Shown: in pieces, positions 1-5,077 of the stretch
Layout of the letters: each line of letters starts with the position of its first letter
Numbering within the stretch: the first letter of the stretch is position 1
Origin: Rhizobiaceae bacterium
Lineage (GTDB): Bacteria; Pseudomonadota; Alphaproteobacteria; Rhizobiales; Rhizobiaceae
DNA length: 5,077 nucleotides
Assembly (NCBI GenBank): GCA_028865845.1
Contig: JAGWJK010000414.1
Location: forward strand, 1 to 5,077
Direction: 5' to 3'
Position numbers and translations under genes: made by a program
Notes under the pieces: generated by a model
What the model was told of the DNA's origin: nothing
The model's input: only the letters and a program-made list of their open reading frames with translations
Database searches by the model: none

Positions 1-464
1 TTGCTGCAGAGCCCTGGGAGGTTGTCGAGGTTCGACGGCGGACCATCGGCTATGTCAGTCAATTTCTGCGGGTCATCCCACGGGTGTCGACAATCGACGT
101 CGTCACCGAGCCTGCGATCGCCAACGGCGTTTCGGTGGGCGTCGCGTCCGACGCTGCGAAAAAACTCCTGGAGCGGCTTAGGATTCCTGAGCGCCTGTGG
201 CCTCTCGCCCCTGCGACCTTCTCTGGCGGCGAGCAACAGCGTGTGAACATCGCGCGGGGTTTCATCGTCGATTATCCGGTCATGCTTCTCGACGAGCCCA
301 CTGCGTCGCTCGACGCCGCAAACCGCGCCACTGTCGTCGCCCTCATCAACGAAGCCAAGGGGAGGGGCTCGGCGATCGCTGGAATATTCCACGATGCTGA
401 AGTCCGCGACGCCGTGGCGGACAGGCTCTTCGAGGTCGCTTCAGTCGCTGCCAAAGCGGCCTGA
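1..464 (+). CDS. phnL: PhnL, C-P lyase pathway ABC-type ATPase subunit (5' end cut by window)
   Basis: PhnL acts in the cytoplasm with the C-P lyase system, helping PhnG/H/I make ribose 1-phosphonate 5-triphosphate from ATP and a phosphonate; it is an ABC-type ATPase, not a transporter subunit. The reading frame is open from position 3 (153 codons visible). It shows the PhnL-typical Q-loop segment [14 protein letters not shown] at 42-83, the ABC signature [16 protein letters not shown] at about 219-266, Walker B and D-loop [12 protein letters not shown] at about 279-314, and the H-loop GIFHD near 379-395. From memory of E. coli PhnL (about 226 residues), roughly 70 N-terminal residues, including Walker A, lie before the window. 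The stop TGA is at 462-464. The PhnL-specific signature and Q-loop wording separate it from PhnK and from transporter ATPases. It is presumably the last gene of a phn cluster or is followed by the transporter genes in one long unit. Confidence 0.95.
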   Translation, partial: AAEPWEVVEVRRRTIGYVSQFLRVIPRVSTIDVVTEPAIANGVSVGVASDAAKKLLERLRIPERLWPLAPATFSGGEQQRVNIARGFIVDYPVMLLDEPTASLDAANRATVVALINEAKGRGSAIAGIFHDAEVRDAVADRLFEVASVAAKAA

Positions 465-477
465 GGCACCGCGCACG

Positions 478-540
478 AGATCAGCGGATCGTTCCGCCGG
501 ACACGGCGCGTGCGAGATCCCAGGGCCGTTCTGATCTTTT
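478..540 (+). terminator. weak terminator candidate after phnL
   Basis: The arms AGATCAG (478-484) and CTGATCT (531-537) are perfect inverted repeats. Three more pairs inside (CGG 485-487 with CCG 526-528) form across a 2-nt bulge. The right arm runs into TTTT at 537-540. The loop is long (38 nt) and can fold further, for example GCGGA 484-488 with TCCGC 493-497. The short T run and long loop make this a poor intrinsic terminator, so phnL and the transporter may still be cotranscribed. Confidence 0.25.
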
Positions 541-555
541 GATATCCGCCACTTG

Positions 556-580
556 CGTGCCCTCCAGGAAGGAGGGCGCG
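556..580 (+). repeat. 10-bp stem-loop upstream of the binding-protein gene
   Basis: Positions 556-565 and 571-580 pair over 10 bp with one G-T wobble (558 with 578) and a 5-nt loop AGGAA (566-570). The core is GCCCTCC/GGAGGGC. No T run follows on either strand, so it is not a standard intrinsic terminator. The 3' side contains a purine-rich AGGAAGGAGGG stretch that would be buried in the folded RNA. It may be a leader-RNA structure or simply chance in GC-rich DNA. Confidence 0.35.
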
Positions 581-624
581 GCGGGACTTCGCATGCCAAC
601 TTTGATCAATTGTGCCCTCTTTTT

Positions 625-628
625 AGGA
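625..628 (+). promoter_or_regulatory. ribosome binding site fixing the binding-protein start
   Basis: AGGA at 625-628 lies 9 nt before the ATG at 638. This favours 638 over two in-frame alternatives, TTG at 539 and ATG at 593, which lack a well-spaced Shine-Dalgarno sequence. The 638 start also puts the twin-arginine motif at residues 4-10, where it is normally found. Confidence 0.7.
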
Positions 629-637
629 CCTAACGTC

Positions 638-2188
638 ATGAGAATCTCACGCCGAAACTACTTGAAGGCAACGGCAGCGTTGTCTGTCCTCTCATTCTTG
701 TCGCCTCGCGCCGTCTTCGCTGCCGGGCCAAAAGACCTAATCGTCGGGGTACAGGTGAATCCGGCGCAGCTCGATCCGCTGCGTCTGGGCACGAATCCTA
801 CCTACCGCGTCACTGCGAACATCTACGACATGCTCATTCGGATCGACCGAAACAACGGTGATCGTCTTGTTCCGGGCCTTGCGGAATCCTGGACGCAGAT
901 CGACGCGACAACATGGGATTTCAAGATTCGGCAGGGCGTTCTTTTTCATGACGGGTCCACCCTGACGACCGAGGACGTCGCCTTCACCTTCGGGCCGGAG
1001 CGGATGCTGACCGACGGTCTGCCGAGCGTCAGCTTCTCTCGTCAGTTCTTCAGCGGTCTTCAAAGTGTTGCTGCCGTCGATGACCGGACGGTCCGCTTTG
1101 TGACCAAGCAGCCCGATCCGTTGTTCGAATTCAGGATGGCAAACTGGACCAGCCAGATAATCTCGAAGAGTGCCTTCAAAAAACTCAACGACTGGGACAA
1201 ATGGGCTCTCTCTCCAGTGGCGACGGGACCCTATAAGGTAACCGAGGTCGTGGCCGGCGACCGGATCCGCTTGGTGGCACACGAAGGCTACTGGGGCGGC
1301 AGGCCACCGTTTGCATCCGTGACCTTTAAGGTCATTCCGGAAGCGGCCGGTCGTGTCAACGCGCTGGCTGCGGGTGATGTCCACGTCATTACCGAGGTAA
1401 CCACCGATCAGACGCCGTCGATCAAGACTCACAATGGTTTGACCGTGGTGGGCGGCGCAATCAACAACATCCGGACGCTTAACTATGGGACGTTCGGCGG
1501 CCCACTGAAGGATGTCAAGATTCGGCGTGCTCTCGACCTGTCGATCGACCGACAAGCGATCACCGAACAGCTATTCGGCGGAATGGTCGGGGTTCCGCGC
1601 GGCTTCCAGTGGGATAACTACGGCGACATGTACATCGAAGATTTCGCGAAGCCTTCCTATGATCCGCAAGCAGCGAAGAAGCTTCTGACCGAGGCCGGCT
1701 ACAAGGGCGAGCTGATCGAGTATCGGACGAGGGAGAGTTACTATACGGCCGAGATCGACACCGCGCAGGCGCTCCAGCAAATGTGGCAATCCGTTGGTCT
1801 CAACGTTCAGCTCAAGGTCGTCGAGAACGACGCGCAGCTCTACGCACAACCTAACTTCGCGATCTTCAACGGTTCCGTGACCTCGCTCTATCCAGACCTG
1901 ATGGGATCTCTTTGGACCACCTACGGCCCCAACGGTTTCATCCGCTTTCAGGCGAAAAGCTGGTCCAATGCGGAATTCGACGAGATCGGCCAGAAGCTCC
2001 TGACTCTGACCGATCGTGCAGAACGTCGAAAGCTCCACCGACGGGTGTTGGAGATATTTGCAGAGATCGATCCGCCAAGTTCGATCTTACACGAGACCCC
2101 GATGTTCTACGGCATGCGCAGCGACATAGGCTTCGTACCGCATAAAACGCCGATGATGGATTTCGGTCCGTTCAACATCGTAGCGTGA
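638..2188 (+). CDS. Family 5 (DppA/OppA-like) ABC transporter substrate-binding protein with Tat-type signal
   Basis: This is the periplasmic ligand-capturing subunit of a peptide/nickel/opine-class ABC importer, 516 residues from the ATG at 638, a normal length for the family. Residues 1-28 form a twin-arginine signal: SRRNYLK at 4-10, then a hydrophobic stretch, with cleavage likely after VFA at 28, so it is probably exported folded. Family hallmarks are LVPGLAESW (77-85), the WDFKIRQGVLFHDG and TEDVAFTF block (93-118), ATGPYKV (195-201), RALDLSIDRQAI (297-308), YDPQAAKKLLTEAGY, and a C-terminal MDFGPFNIV tail typical of family 5. No lipobox cysteine is seen. The ligand cannot be read from sequence, because family 5 proteins bind peptides, sugars, opines, nickel complexes and other solutes. 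The gene follows phnL by 173 nt and precedes a phosphodiesterase and two ATPases, so a phosphorus-containing ligand is plausible. The two permease genes that usually follow such a gene are absent here. Confidence 0.93.
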   Translation: MRISRRNYLKATAALSVLSFLSPRAVFAAGPKDLIVGVQVNPAQLDPLRLGTNPTYRVTANIYDMLIRIDRNNGDRLVPGLAESWTQIDATTWDFKIRQGVLFHDGSTLTTEDVAFTFGPERMLTDGLPSVSFSRQFFSGLQSVAAVDDRTVRFVTKQPDPLFEFRMANWTSQIISKSAFKKLNDWDKWALSPVATGPYKVTEVVAGDRIRLVAHEGYWGGRPPFASVTFKVIPEAAGRVNALAAGDVHVITEVTTDQTPSIKTHNGLTVVGGAINNIRTLNYGTFGGPLKDVKIRRALDLSIDRQAITEQLFGGMVGVPRGFQWDNYGDMYIEDFAKPSYDPQAAKKLLTEAGYKGELIEYRTRESYYTAEIDTAQALQQMWQSVGLNVQLKVVENDAQLYAQPNFAIFNGSVTSLYPDLMGSLWTTYGPNGFIRFQAKSWSNAEFDEIGQKLLTLTDRAERRKLHRRVLEIFAEIDPPSSILHETPMFYGMRSDIGFVPHKTPMMDFGPFNIVA

Positions 2189-2207
2189 GGCAGAGGAAAC
2201 AGAACCG

Positions 2208-2243
2208 ACTCCTCCGAGAAGCTGATCGCTCGCTCGGAGGAGT
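2208..2243 (+). repeat. Intercistronic perfect 11-bp inverted repeat (stem-loop)
   Basis: ACTCCTCCGAG (2208-2218) and CTCGGAGGAGT (2233-2243) pair perfectly. Inside the 14-nt loop, AGC (2220-2222) and GCT (2228-2230) can add a short upper stem with loop TGATC. It starts 20 nt after the stop codon of the binding-protein gene and has no downstream T run. Such hairpins after binding-protein genes commonly protect the upstream mRNA or partly stop transcription, giving more binding protein than downstream products. That role is inferred here. Confidence 0.6.
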
Positions 2244-2256
2244 TCAGGACAACCAG

Positions 2257-2313
2257 ATGGCCGACCGCATCAGGCGGGCAGGCCATACCCAGGACATCAA
2301 GGTAGAGCAATGA
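2257..2313 (+). CDS. Possible 18-codon leader ORF coupled to the phosphoesterase
   Basis: An ATG at 2257 is preceded by AGGA (2246-2249) at 7-nt spacing and opens an 18-codon frame, MADRIRRAGHTQDIKVEQ, ending at TGA 2311-2313. The stop overlaps the ATG of the phosphoesterase (ATGA at 2310-2313), the arrangement typical of translational coupling. The peptide is hydrophilic and basic and I recognise no family. It could be a true leader peptide, a degraded gene remnant, or chance. Its ribosome site lies just after the stem-loop at 2208-2243. Conservation of the frame in relatives would be needed to accept it. Confidence 0.2.
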   Translation: MADRIRRAGHTQDIKVEQ

Positions 2314-3170
2314 TCATCGCCCATCTCAGCGACATTCATATCCGCGAGCAAGGCGCACCCCTTGCCGTCGGCAACATGGACTATTCGGCCATGGCCCAGC
2401 AGGCCTTCGATCGCGTGGCGAACATGGAGCCGTGCCCCGACATGATGATCATCACGGGCGATCTCGCCGATAGCGGCCAGGTCGGCGAATATCGACGGCT
2501 GAAGTCCATGATCGAGGCTCTTTCGTTCCCGGTTCACATGGTTCTCGGCAACCATGACATCCGCGCCAACTTTCTTGAGGTCTTTCCGGAACGGAAGGCC
2601 GAGGGCATCGACTTCGTCCAGTTCTGCGTCGAGCATGACGACATTCGCATCATCGGGCTCGACACGCTGATCGAGGGCGAAGGCAAAGGTGGCCTCTGCC
2701 GCACACGCCTGTCCTATCTGCGCGACCGTCTGGCGGAACGTCCCGATGTCGCGACCATCATCATGTTCCATCACCAGCCATTTTTGTTCAATGCCGGCGT
2801 CTATGATGCCGTCGGCCTGAAAGAAGGCGTCGAGGAGTTCGGCGAGATCGTCGCATCCAACACGCAGATCGTCCGCATCTTCTGCGGGCACCTGCATCGC
2901 TCGCTTGACTGCCTCTGGAATGGCACCCTGGTTTCTGTGACACCGTCCGTCGTCTGTTCTGCGAACCTGCCGGTCGGTAATGTGCGTATCTTTAAGAACA
3001 TCAACGAGCCGCCGGCATTCAAGCTGCATATCCTCGTGCCGAATGAAGGACTCGTCTCGCATTTGGTTTACGTCGAAGACTTTGGTCCCGCTTATGAAAA
3101 CCTGCCCGATCCCAACTACCAAGGCATCGAGTCCATGACCAAGCAAACCGGCCAGGGCGCGGTCCGTTAA
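2310..3170 (+). CDS. GpdQ-like calcineurin-fold metallophosphodiesterase
   Basis: A 286-residue dinuclear-metal phosphoesterase of the class III cyclic nucleotide phosphodiesterase/GpdQ type, which hydrolyses phosphodiesters; the family's substrates include glycerophosphodiesters, cyclic nucleotides and, for GpdQ, phosphonate monoesters. All metal-site motifs are present: SDIH with D8 and H10, GDLAD with D51, GNHD with N81 and H82, FHHQP with H155, and FCGHLHR with H194 and H196. Their spacing is almost that of GpdQ (about 274 residues) as I recall it. The C-terminal 90 residues are likely the cap/oligomerisation part. There is no signal peptide or membrane segment, so it should act in the cytoplasm after uptake. 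The ATG at 2310 has AAGG (2299-2302) 7 nt upstream. It ends at TAA 3168-3170, only 4 nt before the next gene, so it is cotranscribed with the transporter ATPases. The exact substrate is unknown; the context favours an imported phosphate or phosphonate ester over cAMP. Confidence 0.93.
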   Translation: MIIAHLSDIHIREQGAPLAVGNMDYSAMAQQAFDRVANMEPCPDMMIITGDLADSGQVGEYRRLKSMIEALSFPVHMVLGNHDIRANFLEVFPERKAEGIDFVQFCVEHDDIRIIGLDTLIEGEGKGGLCRTRLSYLRDRLAERPDVATIIMFHHQPFLFNAGVYDAVGLKEGVEEFGEIVASNTQIVRIFCGHLHRSLDCLWNGTLVSVTPSVVCSANLPVGNVRIFKNINEPPAFKLHILVPNEGLVSHLVYVEDFGPAYENLPDPNYQGIESMTKQTGQGAVR

Positions 3171-3174
3171 GGCG

Positions 3175-4197
3175 ATGATGAACGCGTCTCGCACTTCGGC
3201 CATCCTCGAGGTCAAAGATCTGCGCGTCGGCGTCCGCTCGCCGAAAGGCGAGACGCAAATCGTTCGTGGCATCGACCTCGACGTGGGGCGGGGCGAGATT
3301 CTCGGCCTTGTAGGCGAGTCCGGGTGCGGGAAGAGCGTTACCTGGCTTGCCATCATGCGTGTTCTGGGGCGGCAGGTTGCGACATCTGGTTCCGTCAGGT
3401 TCGGGCAGCATCAGTTGCTGGACCTCGGAGAAAGGGCCATGGCGGCGCTCCGCGGAAGGCATATCGCAATGATAGGACAGGATGCGACCGCCTCTCTGAA
3501 CCCGATCAGAACGGTAGGCTTCCAGCTCGTCGAGACCCTGGCGCATCATCGAGGATTCGACCGGTCCACCGCACGTGCGGAGGCGAGGCGTCTGCTTGAC
3601 CAGGTCCGTGTCCCGGCCGCGGACAGACGTGTCGGACAGTATCCTCATGAGCTATCAGGAGGCACCAACCAGCGCGTTGCAATAGCCATCGCTCTCGCAG
3701 GCACGCCGGAGCTGCTGATCGCGGACGAGCCCACGACGGCGCTGGACGTCACAGTCCAAGCCCAGATTCTCGACCTTCTACGCGAAATCAGGCGAGACAC
3801 CGGCATGTCCATGGTTTTGATCTCCCATGACCTCGGGGTAGTGCGGGAGACGAGCGACCGGATAGCGGTGATGTATGCCGGTCGCATTGTCGAGATCGCT
3901 CCCGCCGAAGACTTCTGGAGCGAGGCCAGTCATCCCTACACCCGTGGCCTGCTGGGTGCCGCTCCGGATATCGACGAGCCCGTCGGGCGCCTGCGCGCGA
4001 TCCCTGGCAGCGTGCCGGCACCGAACGCAATTCCTGCTGGTTGCGCCTTTCAGGAGCGATGCTCTTTGAGGCAGGCCGTGTGCTCCGACAAGGCTCCTCT
4101 TCTGGAGCCGTCCTCGACCGGACACCGCGCCGCCTGCCATGTTGTGGCGGCGGGTCAGAAATATCAGGTATCATATAGCCTGGAGAATTCGGCATGA
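3175..4197 (+). CDS. DppD/OppD-like ABC transporter ATP-binding protein
   Basis: One of two nucleotide-binding subunits powering the peptide-class importer at the inner membrane face; 340 residues, normal for the DppD/OppD type. Motifs in order: Walker A GESGCGKS (47-54), Q-loop Q102, signature LSGGTNQR (160-167), Walker B LLIADEP (180-186) with D-loop ALD, H-loop H217, then the oligopeptide C-terminal region [12 protein letters not shown]. Four C-terminal cysteines at 290, 296, 303 and 321 (C-x5-C-x6-C-x17-C) match the DppD-type cluster-binding pattern. The Q-loop ([10 protein letters not shown], usually FQDPMTSLNP) and signature (usually LSGGMRQR) are variant, but catalytic residues are intact. 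Two starts are possible, ATG 3175 and ATG 3178. The AAGG at 3169-3172, which overlaps the upstream stop codon, is better spaced for 3178. The stop TGA overlaps the next gene's ATG (ATGA at 4194-4197). Confidence 0.95.
   Translation: MMNASRTSAILEVKDLRVGVRSPKGETQIVRGIDLDVGRGEILGLVGESGCGKSVTWLAIMRVLGRQVATSGSVRFGQHQLLDLGERAMAALRGRHIAMIGQDATASLNPIRTVGFQLVETLAHHRGFDRSTARAEARRLLDQVRVPAADRRVGQYPHELSGGTNQRVAIAIALAGTPELLIADEPTTALDVTVQAQILDLLREIRRDTGMSMVLISHDLGVVRETSDRIAVMYAGRIVEIAPAEDFWSEASHPYTRGLLGAAPDIDEPVGRLRAIPGSVPAPNAIPAGCAFQERCSLRQAVCSDKAPLLEPSSTGHRAACHVVAAGQKYQVSYSLENSA
4182..4185 (+). promoter_or_regulatory. ribosome binding site for the second ATPase gene
   Basis: GGAG at 4182-4185, inside the end of the preceding gene, stands 8 nt before the ATG at 4194. 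Together with the ATGA stop/start overlap it fixes the start and indicates coupled translation of the two ATPase subunits. Confidence 0.7.
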
Positions 4198-5077
4198 CGG
4201 CGTTCTTGCACGTTCGGGGTCTCACAAGGCACTTCGACATCAAAACCACCAGGGGCTTTTTCGCACCAAAGGCCATCGTGAAAGCAGTCGACGACGTTTC
4301 GTTCGACATCGCGCGCGGAGAGACGTTGGGCGTCGTCGGTGAGTCCGGCTGCGGCAAATCCACGACCGGTCGCCTGGTTCTAGGAATGCTGACGCCTACC
4401 AGCGGCACGGTTATGCTCGACGGAGAAACCGTTCATACCCGACACGATGTTGTTTGGCGCAGGCAGCGCCGACGGGTGCAGATGGTCTACCAAGATCCCA
4501 TGTCCTTTCTCGACAAGCGCCTTCCGATCGGCCAGCAGGTCGTAGAGCCGATGACCATTCATGGTATCGGGGGCACGATGGCTGAACGGCGCGGACGAGC
4601 GCAGGAGCTTCTGACCGTAGTCGGCATACGCGCCGATCAGTTCGACAGCTACCCCAGCGAGCTTTCTGGCGGTCAGCGTCAGCGCGTCATCCTCGCACGG
4701 GCCCTGATGCTCGATCCCGAGTTGCTTGTCTGCGACGAGCCGGTCTCGGCACTCGACGTGTCTGTCGCCGCGCAAGTCGTCAATCTGTTGAAGGACCTGC
4801 AGTCCGACCGAGGATTGACCTACCTGTTCATCAGTCACGATCTGAAGATCGTGCGCCAGGTCGCCGATAGGGTGATGGTGATGTATCTGGGGAAAGTCAT
4901 GGAGACGGCGCCGACCACCGACCTGTTCCGGCGTCCCCTTCATCCCTACACGCAGGCGCTGATGTCTGCCGGTCCAAGCGTTAAGCCTACTTCGCGGCGA
5001 CGGGTTCTTCCCCAGGGTGATCATCCTGATCCGTCGTATGTGCCTGACGGATGCGTGTTTCATCCGCGCTGCGCTTT
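4194..5077 (+). CDS. DppF/OppF-like ABC transporter ATP-binding protein (3' end cut by window)
   Basis: The second nucleotide-binding subunit, expected to pair with the preceding ATPase in an asymmetric dimer. 294 codons are visible, open to the window end; the family is usually about 320-350 residues, so only a short tail is missing. It starts [17 protein letters not shown], with the FDIKTTRGFF-type N-terminus typical of OppF/DppF, where the extra segment precedes AVDDVSF. Motifs: Walker [10 protein letters not shown] (49-57), Q-loop Q100 in MVYQDPMSFLDKRLPI, signature LSGGQRQR (157-164), Walker B LLVCDEP (177-183), D-loop SALD (185-188), H-loop H215, and HPYTQALMSAGP of the oligopeptide C-terminal region. 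C287 and C293 (C-x5-C in the GCVFHPRC motif) begin the cysteine motif. The Q-loop is slightly variant (SFLDKR where SLNPR or SLDPR is common). The two permease genes are expected after this gene. Confidence 0.95.
   Translation, partial: MTAFLHVRGLTRHFDIKTTRGFFAPKAIVKAVDDVSFDIARGETLGVVGESGCGKSTTGRLVLGMLTPTSGTVMLDGETVHTRHDVVWRRQRRRVQMVYQDPMSFLDKRLPIGQQVVEPMTIHGIGGTMAERRGRAQELLTVVGIRADQFDSYPSELSGGQRQRVILARALMLDPELLVCDEPVSALDVSVAAQVVNLLKDLQSDRGLTYLFISHDLKIVRQVADRVMVMYLGKVMETAPTTDLFRRPLHPYTQALMSAGPSVKPTSRRRVLPQGDHPDPSYVPDGCVFHPRCA

Noticed and set aside
539..637. Upstream extension of the binding protein to TTG 539 or ATG 593
   Set aside because: Neither start has a well-placed ribosome site, and both would push the twin-arginine motif away from the N-terminus; the ATG at 638 has AGGA at 9 nt.
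465..637. Pho box, sigma-54 or clear sigma-70 promoter upstream of the transporter genes
   Set aside because: No paired CTGTCAT-like repeats, no TGGC/TTGC pair, and no convincing -35/-10 pair with 16-18 nt spacing were found by eye; TTGATA at 539 has no matching -10.
737..1555. 272-codon minus-strand open frame inside the binding-protein gene
   Set aside because: It is a shadow of a clear family 5 binding protein, and its translation shows no known motif.
2244..3356. 370-codon open frame on the minus strand across the phosphoesterase gene
   Set aside because: It lies antisense to a gene with full family motifs, has no recognisable domain, and is the usual shadow of GC-rich coding DNA.
638..4197. 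Identification as the agrocinopine (acc) catabolic operon
   Set aside because: The enzyme here is a calcineurin-type metallophosphoesterase, no opine-specific regulator is seen, and gene order differs; only the general logic is similar.
4380..5063. 227-codon minus-strand open frame opposite the second ATPase
   Set aside because: It is antisense to Walker B, signature and H-loop coding sequence, with no motif of its own.
1..5077. Mobile element, CRISPR array, tRNA, rRNA or defence system
   Set aside because: No transposase, direct repeat array, terminal repeats, RNA gene or toxin/nuclease motif is present; almost all the sequence is explained by five intact or edge-cut metabolic genes.

Overview
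The window is a 5.1-kb piece of GC-rich, tightly packed bacterial DNA with every real gene on the + strand. Base composition, the style of the PhnL protein, the Tat-type signal on a family 5 solute-binding protein, and a Dpp/Opp-like transporter next to C-P lyase genes all suggest an alphaproteobacterium, most likely of the Rhizobiales/Hyphomicrobiales type. This is a judgement from sequence style; there is no rRNA or marker gene to confirm it.

Layout: (1) positions 1-464 hold the 3' two thirds of phnL, a C-P lyase pathway ABC-type ATPase cut by the window edge. (2) Positions 465-637 are a 173-bp gap with two inverted repeats, one of them a weak terminator candidate, and a clear ribosome binding site before the next gene. 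(3) Positions 638-2188 encode a family 5 (DppA/OppA-like) extracytoplasmic solute-binding protein with a twin-arginine signal. (4) Positions 2189-2309 are a 121-bp gap with an 11-bp perfect inverted repeat and a possible 18-codon leader ORF whose stop overlaps the next start. (5) Positions 2310-3170 encode a GpdQ-like metallophosphoesterase with a complete set of dinuclear-metal ligands and no signal peptide. (6) Positions 3175-4197 encode a DppD/OppD-like ATPase. (7) Positions 4194-5077 encode a DppF/OppF-like ATPase, cut by the window end. The genes in (5)-(7) are separated by 4 nt or overlap by 4 nt, so they are almost certainly one operon, and the binding protein probably belongs to it.

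How the parts may work together (inference): the exported binding protein captures a ligand, the ABC transporter imports it using the two ATPases, and the cytoplasmic phosphodiesterase cleaves it. The two permeases such a transporter needs are not in the window and are expected downstream of the second ATPase. The nearby C-P lyase gene suggests that the ligand is a phosphorus ester: either a phosphonate ester whose hydrolysis releases a phosphonate for C-P lyase, or a glycerophosphodiester-type compound scavenged for phosphate. The combination of a peptide-class transporter, an embedded GpdQ-like enzyme and phn genes is the most interesting thing here.
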